From positions 248,001 to 312,000 of the forward strand of contig CAJNDT010006142.1 of assembly GCA_905221615.1 (NCBI GenBank): DNA of 64,000 nt. Direction: 5' to 3'. Each line of letters begins with the position of its first letter. Position 1 is the first letter of the stretch. A model generated the notes under the pieces. That model was not told the DNA's origin. It worked only from the letters and a program-made list of their open reading frames with translations, and made no database searches. This document shows positions 1 to 9,614 of the stretch, piece after piece. A program made the translations under genes and the position numbers. Origin of the DNA: Symbiodinium sp. CCMP2592 (taxonomy: Eukaryota > Sar > Dinophyceae > Suessiales > Symbiodiniaceae).

Positions 1-11
1 GGGCGACTTAG

Positions 12-677
12 GGGGCGCTTGAACTTCATGGACACTCAACTCTTCGGGAAGCTTTCCCAGCACGCCTTCAGCAGGGGCCTGTCTCGACATGTCCTCTCGG
101 GAGCCCTGCAACCAGGCTCCACCTCCAGTTCCTTAATTACCGCATCTCCAGCGGTAAGCCCAGGCGAGTCACTTCCGCCCTTCAAGACACCGTGCACATC
201 TTCGTGGATGCCTGTCACGAGCCCGAGTCCCCCAATCCTGCAGGCTTGGGTGGCAATCTTATCGACAGCTCCGGACAGTACTTAGAGTATTATTCCGAGA
301 TGCTTGATGAGCCTGCTCTTGCTTCCATCAATGTTGGAGTGAGTCAGAACCCCATCTTCGAGCTTGAATGTCTTGCCATTCTGTGCGCTTTGCATCTGTG
401 GCACTCGCGTATAGCCGGAAAGCACCTAGTTGTATATACCAACAACAATGGTGCCCTTGGTTCCATGATCAAAGGCTACTCAGAGAATCCCGAAGGGAAT
501 GCCATAGTCCGCTTAGTCCACACCATTCTTGATCTGTCTGATTGCATAGTGTGGTTTGAGAGAGTCTGCACCTCAAGCAACGTGGCGGATGAACCTTCCC
601 GCGGTGTGCTCCGCTCAGTTTGGGGCGAGAGAGTGCGGTGCGATCCCGCAGAAGTGTGTGGCCTTGCTCTTGGCTAG
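12..677 (+). CDS. RNase H region of a DIRS-like retroelement, 5' end missing
   Basis: The frame is open from just after a TAG at 9-11 to the stop at 677 and reads as the end of an RT-RNase H polyprotein. An RNase H fold is visible: FVDACHEP (first Asp), a FELECLAIL block (Glu), VYTNNNGALG (third acidic position) and NVADEPSRG (last Asp). The third site normally reads TDN or VDN; here the Asp is Asn, so the copy may be inactive. The TAG at 9-11 is either decay or an artefact of the window edge. The ORF ends 22 bp before the repeated element end at 699, so RNase H is the last domain of this element. That differs from the element at 46.9 kb, where a tyrosine recombinase is last. The family call is by motif recognition. 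Confidence 0.7.
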   Translation, partial: GALELHGHSTLREAFPARLQQGPVSTCPLGSPATRLHLQFLNYRISSGKPRRVTSALQDTVHIFVDACHEPESPNPAGLGGNLIDSSGQYLEYYSEMLDEPALASINVGVSQNPIFELECLAILCALHLWHSRIAGKHLVVYTNNNGALGSMIKGYSENPEGNAIVRLVHTILDLSDCIVWFERVCTSSNVADEPSRGVLRSVWGERVRCDPAEVCGLALG

Positions 678-698
678 CGGCTCCTCTCTCCTAGTCGT

Positions 699-759
699 GG
701 GGTGTGAAGGGACAGAGTTCGCCACTTTGGCAAGACGAAAACCTGTTCGCTGAACCCCA
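699..759 (+). repeat. B1 repeat of element 1
   Basis: Sixty-one bases, starting GGGGTGTGAAGGGACAGAG and ending GCTGAACCCCA, match 1203-1263 at an offset of 504 with no difference seen by eye. The copy starts 22 bp after the RNase H stop. Confidence 0.85.
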
Positions 760-1202
760 CGCTCACCTAGGAGGAAAACGAAGAGAGCGATGCTTCTTGC
801 TTCTTGCCATAATACATTTCGATTCGATGCAGAATATTTCCATAAATTATTACGCGAAATATCATTTGAGAAAACATAACTCCATTTATATTCATATTAC
901 GATCCCTGACCAAATAGAAGGTTGCGAAAACTTTTGCTTTGAACTAAAGTTTTCGCCGAAAACGAAAGCGAAGAAATAAGATGGACGTCAAGCGAGCTTG
1001 ATAAGTCCTTATTTCTGAGATTAGTTTGCTCACATGTTTTCATGTTTCGAAAAATTTTCATGTCGCCCATTTTGGGAGAGACGATTGATTTATGAGCTTT
1101 TTGTTTTCATGACTCCTTCGAGGATTGAGAAATATATCTACATCCGGCTGCTCGATGCTCAAAGGTAGCGTCTGAGAATTTTTTCGTCCCGCCCGCCCAC
1201 CC
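760..1202 (+). other. Inter-repeat spacer of element 1 (putative A2)
   Basis: AT-richer than its surroundings and without a convincing ORF. By analogy with split-direct-repeat elements it should hold a copy of the element's left end (A2), but that end is outside the window. Its last 15 bases (1188-1202) are CCCGCCCGCCCACCC, a motif that recurs in the same structural position in element 2. Confidence 0.4.
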
Positions 1203-1263
1203 GGGGTGTGAAGGGACAGAGTTCGCCACTTTGGCAAGACGAAAACCTGTTCGCTGAACCCCA
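1203..1263 (+). repeat. B2 repeat of element 1 (right end)
   Basis: Second copy of the 61-bp repeat and the inferred right boundary of element 1. The sequence that follows belongs to a different, copia-like coding remnant. Confidence 0.8.
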
Positions 1264-1283
1264 GAGGATCAAAGGTAGCGGAT

Positions 1284-1790
1284 CAAGGTGCTCACGGATG
1301 GCGCGATCAATTTTCCTAAGGTGCAGCCGGCCATCCGAAAGCTGTGCGGGGATACCTTTGATGACGCAGCCACGGCCCAAGCCCTTGCCAGGACCTTCTG
1401 GCAGGAAGAAGATGACGATTATGGCGATGAGAGCCAGCCTCTTTCGACGAGGAGGGCGGACTTGTTTGAGGATCTTCTCAAGCCGACGAGAGTTGGTCGG
1501 TTTGCCTCTAGCAAAGGAAAAGGGAAAAGGAATAGAGAAGCGCGCGACTGCAAAGGGCGTGGGGCTCTATGGCGAACCCTGACCACGGGCGAGTGCTTTT
1601 GCACCGACCGAGGGTATGGTTGGCCTGGGGCCTGGGGACGTCGTTTCAGAACAGACACCAGTGCAAGCAGATCGGGCACTGGTCATGTGAATGCCGACAA
1701 CCGCAGGCTCGGCCGAGATCGCCAACTCCGCCGATGCAGGCCCCGCTTGTGTCGGCGAGTCCTTTCTTCGTGAGACTCGACAAGTGAGAC
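1284..1790 (+). pseudogene. Decayed copia-type gag with zinc knuckle
   Basis: One frame from 1288 begins VLTDGAINFPKVQPAIRKL and looks like the end of a Ty1/copia gag capsid, followed by an acidic stretch and a KGKGKR basic stretch. A second frame from about 1569 carries CKQIGHWSCEC (1662-1694), a CCHC zinc knuckle in which the spacing CX2-GHW-XXEC is clear but the first Cys of the box is His. The shift between frames shows that the copy is broken. In such elements gag binds the genomic RNA. Its 5' end is cut at the right end of element 1, which suggests element 1 inserted into it. Confidence 0.55.
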
Positions 1791-1868
1791 TGGGTCGTTT
1801 TTGAGCAGTACTTTCGGGTCCTTCATTGGATTTGTTGGAGGGGCCCGATCCTTGATGTCCCCGCCCAG

Positions 1869-2170
1869 GTGTCACCGAAGGAGCCTGCGGAGCTCTATCG
1901 ACCGAACGGCATCCTGCCATCTTGGGAATACACGGCCGAGTCGTTCTTGAGTTACACCTTTGCTGGTTACCTGCTAGTTACTGCTAGTTGTACTGAAGAG
2001 TCTGAGGGTTGTGGCTTGATCGATACAGCAGCTCAGCATGGTCTTATCGTCTTATCGGGGAGCAGACATTGCAGCAGCATGACATGTGCCTGCAAAGATC
2101 TTACAAGTTGAGAGTGCAGAGTACGAGTGAGATCGGGGGCACGGTTCGTGGAGTTTGTGGTTCGTAGGGT
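1869..2170 (+). pseudogene. Decayed retroviral-type aspartic protease
   Basis: The frame from 1869 contains GCGLIDTAAQHGLI (around 2007-2048), a good match to the Asp-Thr-Ala active site of copia-type polyprotein proteases in dinoflagellates. It stops at 2111. Shifting frame around 2060 lets a plausible continuation (KLRVQSTSEIGGTVRGVCG) run to about 2168, so at least one frameshift is present. It follows the gag remnant in the expected gag-PR order. No integrase or RT motif was recognised further 3'. Confidence 0.5.
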
Positions 2171-4990
2171 AAATTCCGGATTGAGGCAAGCCGGGCGTCT
2201 TTCGAGTTCAGGTGGTTCCTGGTATGATCCCATATGATGCCGGGGCAGTGACAGACATGCCAGGAGCAGTCTGTTGCACGCATCAGGGCTGTGCAGTGCA
2301 TGAGACGTCGTAGTACACATGGAACTGAGCTTGTGCGAGTTTGGAAACAATTGACAAATCCTGAGCCCTTCTGGCTTCACCAAGAGTGAGACGTGGGGTG
2401 AACTGTTTTCCTGGTTTTTAATGGAACGGGACAAGTTGCCGCTGTTCCTCCAGCGATGGCGGTGATGCGTGCTGCGCTACTTCTTGGCCTTGGCAAGCCA
2501 AGTTACCTTGGCCTGGAGCAAATGATCTCGCAGTCTCGCAGCCACAGCCCGACGAGAGAGATTTTGGAGCGCATAGCGCTGCAACTTCAACGACCAGAAC
2601 AAGCGCTCCTGGACTCCTGGCGGCCCGGGCGGCGACTCGTCTGGAACGACCTCCAACTCGTGTGCTGGTGAAGAACGACGAGCAGGCAAAGCAACAACGC
2701 CCCAACATGGAGTCAGGTGGAGCACAGCGGGCGTTCTCAGTCCTGTGTTGAGCAGTTCGGCGACCTGCGCGCACTCGGAAACCAAGCACGGGAAATCACG
2801 GGAACGCAGAGCGGTGCTGGGTGAGATGCGTCCGATGTTGAATGACCGAGCCGTTGCCGAAGATGCCGCTGAGCCAGATGCACATCTGGAACTCCGTACT
2901 CATCTACATGGCCCCGGACTACCAGACCCGCAAGGAGACGAAGAAGGAGAAGGAGACCAGGCAAGAGATGGCGAGAGGATTCGGTGGCACCGCAGACGCC
3001 CGCGACGAGCTCGACGATGCCACATGATGGGCCACATGTGAACTTTCGAGCCGTGACTGAGGAGCCGGCCCCGGTGGACATTGGGACTCTGCAGACTCCG
3101 ATGTCTTTTTGTCGGGTGTTTCGGGACCCCTGTGGTGTCGGATGTGGAGATCATGTGCTCGGCGAGCGAGGACAAGCTCAGACTATGCCACATCGATGCC
3201 GGCCCGACGCAGCCCCAGGAACCTCCGTCGCTGATCCAGAAAAGTCCATACTGACTCATTTGATGCTATGCCGGGAGATGTGCGGAAGGACAGGATGGAT
3301 GCCCGTTCCAGTGGCCTGGCTTAGTGACCTGTAGTGGTCTGTGGCTCGACGTCGATACCCCTCCCCACAGCCCGTGGCCTTCGCCAAATCCCGAACAAGC
3401 TGGTGTCAGCAGCAGGCACAAGATCTTGTGAGCTATTCCATCTTGATCCGCCTGTCGAGCTGTGGATTGCAAGCCCGTTTTCGCGGGCAGGGATTCGGTT
3501 AAGGAAAAGATAGGACAAGTTCGGTGCGAGGCATTTGTTTGTTGTTTGTTTGTGGGCTTCTGGAAGTTTCTGGTCGGAAGCTTTTGGACACGTCCAGACT
3601 GAAAATTGGCGGTCGTGTGCGCATGTGTGCATGTTGCTGGGGACGGATGGCGCCCTCAGGCAAATTTGGGACGAACCGAATGGCATGCTCAGCATTTTCT
3701 AGACCAGTCTTCGTGAAGTTTCTCCCTGCTGGTCCAAACTTTTGCTTGTTCTGTGATGCCATGGATGTGGATCCGTTCACTCTGTGAGTTTCGTAGACAG
3801 TAACCTGTGAGTTACCCTGTTATTTTCTTGTGATCTCATCCCGGAGAGAAATAACGGAGGCCCTGAACCCGGGCGGGAAATCACTGAACTATTGTCTGTT
3901 ACAACCACGCCGACGACGACTTGCTCCTACTCACAGCCAGCGTCACAAGAGAATCACAGTTCGTTTACAAGGGGAAGCATCGCTGGACACTGGCTGCGAA
4001 GACAGCTACAATAGCTACAAGATACGCTCGCTGTGCGTTTGTTTGTTTAGCCAGCAGTGTTTTCTATGTGTTATCATGTGACGCACCGCTTTGCCACTGA
4101 TGCTCAAACCACATAGATCACACTGCGTGACGGGCAGCAGCCCTAGCAACATTCTTTTTTCAGGGGGCTATAGTCGTGCCTCGCACAGCACTGAAACAAT
4201 GCAACCTCCGCCGACAAAAAGAGTGAGTGCGCCTTCTCTCTGTCTCTATCTCTCTCTCTCTCTCGCTCGTGCGCTTACGTGTAACGAACATAGAGAACTG
4301 AAGGATTTCGAAGAGGCCAAAAGCGCACTCTTAGCCACGGCCAAATCACCATAAAATCACGAGACACATATTTTCGATTCGCAATGGTTCCATGCTGGCC
4401 GGAGTCCGAAGCCCTGATTCCACAACACGATCCAGTTTCCCATGAGTTGTCCAGTGGGCAGTTTCCGTTTGCACGTAGAGGCATGTCGTTTCATGCCGTT
4501 GGGCAGGCACTTTAATTGGCCGGCATTGCGTAGTCTATTTCCAAAAACTTTGGCTGCTTTGCCATCCGCCACAGCCGCAATAAAACCGTTTGCCAACTGA
4601 AGCAGTTTGGACCACCCGGACCTGGCACCTAATCGCGTCCTGCGCTTCTGGAAGGACAACCTTACACCGTGTAAACTGCCGTTTTGTGAGTAGTCCGTGC
4701 AGCATTGCTTAACATGCGAGACGCCATGATCTGCAGCCGGCATGTTGGTTGCCCGAAGCGTCTCCAAGACTATCTTCCAGCACCGCGAGTTCGGAAAGCA
4801 GCTTACTTCGCAATGGTCGATGACAAGTACCAACATGAAAGCCAGGGTCTTGGCTTTCATGTCAACGCTGACGTGACGCGGAACTCTCACCAACCGGTAT
4901 GTGTGCGTGGCGGCAAGCACAGGCGGTCACTTTGTCGGCGATGCAGAGAAGATGCCACAGGCCACTATCCTGGCTTCCTGATGGGAGACT
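2171..4990. other. No gene recognised
   Basis: Short overlapping ORFs on both strands, none with a recognised domain. 2.2-3.3 kb may be further decay of the copia-like element. A minus-strand frame of 187 codons (4357-4920) has no motif I know. A short CT-rich tract lies at 4240-4265. Confidence 0.4.
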
Positions 4991-4996
4991 CAAGAT

Positions 4997-5188
4997 ATGG
5001 CCCATGAGGTGATTCAAGATGCTGCAGCTCGCGAGAAGCTGTGGCAGGAATGCTTTGTGTGCCTCGGACCAGCTGTTTCTCTGCCGGTGTCCCGTCGGAG
5101 AGAGGAGTTTGTCGAGCTGACGGGGGCGCAGTGGCCTGAATCGAAGGCCAGAGTAAGAACCAAGGAGGAAGGCGTTCTCCTTGCGTAA
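4997..5188 (+). CDS. Possible exon of an unknown gene
   Basis: The frame reads MAHEVIQDAAAREKLWQEC and continues with an alternating charged/hydrophobic pattern (EEFVELTGAQWPESKAR) to a stop at 5188. The composition looks like a real helical protein rather than random translation. No domain is recognised, and splice sites were not fixed. Confidence 0.25.
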   Translation: MAHEVIQDAAAREKLWQECFVCLGPAVSLPVSRRREEFVELTGAQWPESKARVRTKEEGVLLA

Positions 5189-5735
5189 TGCAAAAGAGAC
5201 ACGCAGCTTTGCTGAAATACAGGATTGCTTGCATCGTGAAATGCTCATCCCTCCGAAGCTCTTTCAAGAGCCAAATGCATCATCATGAAGCCACAGGAGT
5301 CAGTTTGTGCAGTGTCGCTGCAGTTCGCACATGCAGGCAGATGCAAAGTTCTGCACTTTGCAAGCAACCCCCCACCATCCCCATTCACCCTTTGTTTCAG
5401 TTCCATCACCATTCCTAACGACAGAGCAGCCACCGTAGAGCACCATGTCGGGCTACGCGCAACCGCGTTCGCTGCCATTGGGGCCTACACTTCCTTTGCC
5501 TTTCGAAAAGGATTCCGCCGAGCAAAGCTGCCGTCGTTACTGTACTGGAGCAAATGCTGTTCGCGTGACTATGCAAGGACTCTCCATCGCAGAGGCGAAT
5601 ACCAGAGGCAGGCAGTAAGTATGTAGAGTCCAGCGGCTGCCGCTGTATGTGATGTAGGAACCGTATCGTACTCTCAGGCCCCGATGCTCCCGGAGGCTTC
5701 ACCTCTGGGGGGCTTGATCTGTCCTTTAGGACCCA

Positions 5736-6494
5736 ATGCGCCGCCTCGCTGCTTTAGACATGGAGGTTTTAGCTCCTGCGCGGTCAGCGGTCAGCGGTTT
5801 CCGAGGTCGCCAACTCTCACAACGCCGCAGTATGGCGACTCACCCAAAGGTGCCGGAAGCGGCTCTATCTCAGAAAGTGGAAGCATGTGTCGGGCATTCA
5901 GGTTTTGGAGATGTCAGCAAGCAAAGCAAGCTAGGGGCCTTGAGCTCCTGTCTCAGATGCGTCGGGGTTCTGCCTGGACAGGGGCTTCCCAGTTTGCTGT
6001 CAGGTGACATGAATGAATGGGCCTGGGAGATGGGCAGTCAATGCAGCCCAAAGCTGAGCTGCAGTCCTGATTTAGCATGCAGTCGGCTTCTGTCTCAGCC
6101 ATGTGAGTGTGCAGGCGTGCCGTCTGCATGGTCCAAGCCCAGCACTGTCCACAGCAGCATCAGCAAGCTTAGCAATGTGTGTAGCTCAGCTTTCCCCGTA
6201 GTGTCGCGTCCGAGATGGGTTTCACGTCGTTTCGCGGCTCGCGACCTTCAGGCCACCGGAGAGGGTCTTATCCCCGGCCTGGTGGATGGCCAGAGGCTCT
6301 CTTCCGTCAAGCCCTGTGCCGCCGGGGCTCTCAGCTTTCCAGGTGATGAGATGGCTTGCGCTTGTTCTAGTCTTGTTCACATGAATTGTTCACGCAGTCC
6401 ATGTCGCTGGCCCCATGTCGCTGGCCTGCCGAGTCCGCACTATTTGTCATATGTCCCGTCGAGGTTCCTACCTCGGGTGGCAAAGTGGTCGTAA
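5736..6494 (+). CDS. Uncharacterised 252-codon ORF
   Basis: Long open frame beginning MRRLAALDMEVLAP, rich in Ser, Ala and Cys, without a recognised domain, signal peptide or clear membrane segment. It runs up against a GT microsatellite. It may be an exon, or a chance ORF in GC-rich sequence. Confidence 0.2.
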   Translation: MRRLAALDMEVLAPARSAVSGFRGRQLSQRRSMATHPKVPEAALSQKVEACVGHSGFGDVSKQSKLGALSSCLRCVGVLPGQGLPSLLSGDMNEWAWEMGSQCSPKLSCSPDLACSRLLSQPCECAGVPSAWSKPSTVHSSISKLSNVCSSAFPVVSRPRWVSRRFAARDLQATGEGLIPGLVDGQRLSSVKPCAAGALSFPGDEMACACSSLVHMNCSRSPCRWPHVAGLPSPHYLSYVPSRFLPRVAKWS

Positions 6495-6516
6495 GCCTGC
6501 GCAAGGAGGCGCACCC

Positions 6517-6572
6517 ACGTACGCGTGTGTGTGTGAGTGTGTGTGTGTGTGTATGTGTGTTTGTGCGTGTGT
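6517..6572. repeat. GT microsatellite
   Basis: Imperfect GT dinucleotide tract with interruptions such as GTGAGTG and GTATGTG. Confidence 0.9.
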
Positions 6573-6906
6573 GTCAGTCTTTTTTCTTTTTCATTTTCAT
6601 TCTTCTTGCAGGGGATGGAGGGGGTATAGGGGAGCTCCGTCCACCAAAGCGCTCCTCTAAATCCCAGGTAAATGTTCCATCTCCTTCTCACCTCGTTCTA
6701 CATCATTCCCGGTGTCTGATGTAGGGGGGCAGAAACCCTACCACATACGGATCATCTCACCCAGTTTTGTGTGTCGTTCTTGACGTGTGGCATGCTTGGT
6801 TTTACCAAAGTTGTCCACCTCATCTTTCGTTTCCGTCATCATCATCATCATCAACATCATCTCGAACGTTGCCAACCATGAGTGCAATCAGCCTTTGAGA
6901 AAGTGT

Positions 6907-7039
6907 GTCTCTCTCTGTGTGTGTGTGTGTCTTTATGTGTATGCGCATGCATGTGCGCGCGGGTGTGTGTGTGTGTGTGTGTATGTGTGTATGTATGTGT
7001 GTGTGTGCGTGCGCGTGGATGTGTGTGTGTGTGTGTGCA
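6907..7039. repeat. GT microsatellite, long and interrupted
   Basis: About 130 bp of imperfect GT repeat with GTAT and GCGC interruptions. Such alternating purine/pyrimidine tracts can adopt Z-DNA; that is a general property, not shown here. Confidence 0.9.
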
Positions 7040-7417
7040 CATTGCCATGCCGATCATGGCGAATGCTGAGGTGGTAGGCTGCGAGTAATGCGCGTCTCGT
7101 GCGATGTTCAGGTGCCTCAGGGCTTCTGGGACAGTCACGGGCTTATCCTCTGCATCCTTCAACGAGATTCAGCCCTTTCTCGCCATGTTGACTTGGACCC
7201 AGGATTGGGCATCGTCCTTGTCAACGGCCCTGTACAGAAAAAGCTGGTGCTTGTCACCCAGATTCCCAACATGTTAGCAAGGTATCAACAGCCGCGTTTG
7301 GCAGCCAGAAGAACGGCCTAGAAATGATGCACTCAGGCCGACAGGAGTCAAGAAGGGCAAGAAGCTTTGTGTGGAGGCAGCTGAGGACCTGCATCCAAAC
7401 AGTTCAGCACGCAAACG

Positions 7418-7497
7418 TGCAGGTTCCATCTGGAATGGAATCCGGAGACTACGATGTGCGCTTGGCATTTGGTGAGAAAATCATTCATGGAGCGACC
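7418..7497 (+). CDS. Possible filamin-type Ig repeat exon
   Basis: One frame reads VQVPSGMESGDYDVRLAFGE, then KIIHGATPS. The order Pro, then G-x-Y-x-V-x-V-x-F, then I-x-G-[ST]-P is the C-terminal signature of filamin/ABP280 Ig repeats, which build actin-binding or scaffold rods. The first half of the repeat was not located, so this could be a coincidental match. 8120-8160 has another short plausible exon (FELFDSDGKAECG). Confidence 0.25.
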
Positions 7498-8462
7498 CCC
7501 AGCCATCACAAAAGGAACCTACAGTGTTGTAGTGTTCTATGCACAGAGGCACTGCCAAAGTTAAACTGTCTACTGAGGTGCCATACCCTTGGCAGTGAGA
7601 GATGGAGATGAGGAGGTGCCTGCAGCACGATGCAAGAAGTGTGCACACAAGTTGGGTACCTCAACATGGCAGCAGAAGGAGGCAGACGAGGATCTAGACG
7701 ACTGAGCAATGGTGAAAGCCATGTGAAGTTCAGCGGTGCAAGTGCTCTGCAGAGCGATTCTCGCTGTCCCAAACCACACGGGTCCAGTTGCTTCGCGTTC
7801 TAATCACTACTGGTCCTACGTACTGCATCCTCTGCAGAGCTTGAGTATATTCACGGCACTACGTTGCTTTTCTAGAGTTTGCTCCAGCCTGCTTGCGTGA
7901 TGCTCCTCGAAAAACGATGCACCTGAGCAGCGAACAGTCGCATCTCCAGGCTCCTTTTGGTTTGCAGCTGCAGCAGCAATTTTCAGAAGCAGGTTTCACA
8001 GATCGAAATTAAACTTAGTCAGTGGTGAGAACCTCACCACTTGTTCCTACCCGTCTATGTGCTGTGGCGCCATGCATCTGAGCCAAGAAAGCGACATGTG
8101 CTATCCCGCTTCTTGATTTGTGCACCGCCCGTGCAGTTTGAGCTTTTCGATTCTGACGGGAAGGCTGAGTGTGGTCAGTGCAGGCTACACTTTGGCTCCA
8201 GAAGGTGGAGTCTTTAGCCAATCTTTTCTCCCTGGGGCTGGACCGTTGCTTTCCGGTCTGGCCCTTTCATACACCAGCAGCGACGCCCTGTCACTCATGC
8301 TTTGCTGCCCGCTTTGGAAGGTGTTGATGGATCGCACTGCATCGGCCGAGCTCCGCCCTCGGCCAGGTTGCAGTTGCGGAAGGAGAGAATCATGGAGCAG
8401 AAACGCCATTTTCGGAGTGCAATGCTATTGGAGTAGCTCTGAAACCCTTTACAGTAACTTAT

Positions 8463-9614
8463 GTGAAACATGAACTACATGCACTTGTGCATCTCGCATT
8501 GTGTTGCGGCTGTTATCACGGAGCATGTTTGATGTTCACAACATGCTGGTGCATTAAGAACCATGTCATCAATGTCACCATGTCCCCTCCCTCTGAGTTA
8601 TGTGTGATTGGCATTGCATGGCATTGCGAATGCCGTTACTCTCAAAGGGTGGGTGGGTGGGAAATGCATTGCGGATTACGCAATTCTCCAGCGATTTTCA
8701 TTCAACGGGGTGACCCTCAGTCAATGGCGACTGATTTGGCCGACTTGCTTCGGCAAGGCACCGCTTCCGGTACGGAGTTCGTGGCATTGCGAATGCCGTT
8801 ACTTTCAAGGGGTGGGTGGGTGGGAGATGCTTTGCGGATTACGCAACTCTCCAGCGATTTTCATCTCCCTCCCTTACCCGCCCGAAAATCGGGAGATGCC
8901 TTGCACATTGTTCTCGCACTCCTTTTCCCTGGGGTGATGCGGACAGGATGCTGTCGATCTCCAGGAACATGCGGCCTCCATTTTGAGGACGGAAGACAAT
9001 TACCGAGGTATGCCCCATTTCAAGAAACAATGCTGCTGTGTTGTGCTCAGCGTTTCCTGCATGTAGGTTCATCGGCGGAGCGTTTGTATGAATGCTGGGT
9101 CTTAATGCTGATGACAGTTAAGCTCAAAAGGGGATCAATGAACAAGTCAGGATCGGCAGGAACTCCCGAGGACCATAACAGCCACAGGAAAATCTGGACT
9201 CACGCTCGAAAGAATGATAGCATCCTTTCAACGAGCCATGTGTTGGAAGAGGGAGCCGAGGTAGTTGCGAGCATCGAGTGGGAAGGCAGCATTAGAGCTG
9301 ACATTCACGTCACAACAGCCAGCTTCATGTCGTGCATTCAAGAGACTGGATTGGACACCACTGTTCAGATGCGCGTTCTACAGCGTAGGGGGCCAGCAGC
9401 AGGGACGGTCAGAAACTTGGTTGACAAGGATTCTGCAAGGGCACCACTACGTGAACGTCTTGGGGTGCAAACGGATGGCGCTGCAGAAAAACTCCGGCCA
9501 TCCAGACCTGCTATTCGCATGGCTGATGGACCTGCAGAGAAAGGCTCCCTGCTACCCGAAGTGAATGGACGTCTGCTTGGACTGGCGAAGTCGGGGGCCT
9601 GTTGCTTCTGTTAA
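8463..9614 (+). CDS. Uncharacterised 383-codon ORF spanning a direct repeat
   Basis: An ATG-initiated frame of 383 codons with no recognised domain. Its middle contains two copies of an 83-bp DNA repeat (8619-8701 and 8782-8864). They are 163 bp apart, which is not a multiple of three, so the copies are read in different frames; that argues against a conserved repeat protein. The C-terminal part is hydrophilic and ends GACCFC. A second frame (9265-9564) is also open. It could be a cluster of exons and introns that happens to stay open, or part of an unknown mobile element. Confidence 0.2.
   Translation: MKHELHALVHLALCCGCYHGACLMFTTCWCIKNHVINVTMSPPSELCVIGIAWHCECRYSQRVGGWEMHCGLRNSPAIFIQRGDPQSMATDLADLLRQGTASGTEFVALRMPLLSRGGWVGDALRITQLSSDFHLPPLPARKSGDALHIVLALLFPGVMRTGCCRSPGTCGLHFEDGRQLPRYAPFQETMLLCCAQRFLHVGSSAERLYECWVLMLMTVKLKRGSMNKSGSAGTPEDHNSHRKIWTHARKNDSILSTSHVLEEGAEVVASIEWEGSIRADIHVTTASFMSCIQETGLDTTVQMRVLQRRGPAAGTVRNLVDKDSARAPLRERLGVQTDGAAEKLRPSRPAIRMADGPAEKGSLLPEVNGRLLGLAKSGACCFC
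8619..8701 (+). repeat. 83-bp direct repeat, copy 1
   Basis: Starts TGGCATTGCGAATGCCGTTA and contains a GGGTGGGTGGGTGGG block. It matches 8782-8864 at offset 163 with only a few mismatches. Confidence 0.85.
8782..8864 (+). repeat. 83-bp direct repeat, copy 2
   Basis: Second copy of the 8619-8701 repeat. It keeps the inverted core GCATTGCGAATGC and the G-rich block. Confidence 0.85.

Larger units (their letters stand above)
12..1263 (+). mobile_element. 3' end of a DIRS-like element (element 1)
   Basis: The RNase H ORF is followed by a 61-bp repeat (699-759), about 440 bp of spacer, and a second copy (1203-1263). This is the B1-A2-B2 layout of split-direct-repeat retrotransposons. The matching A1 would lie left of the window. 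The spacer ends in CCCGCCCGCCCACCC right before the second repeat, exactly as in element 2 at 54.3 kb. The 12-mer TCAAAGGTAGCG occurs inside the spacer (1159-1170) and again just outside the element (1269-1280). Confidence 0.55.

Noticed and set aside
4357..4920. 187-codon minus-strand ORF
   Set aside because: No motif, no splice context and no neighbour on that strand. Length alone is not enough.
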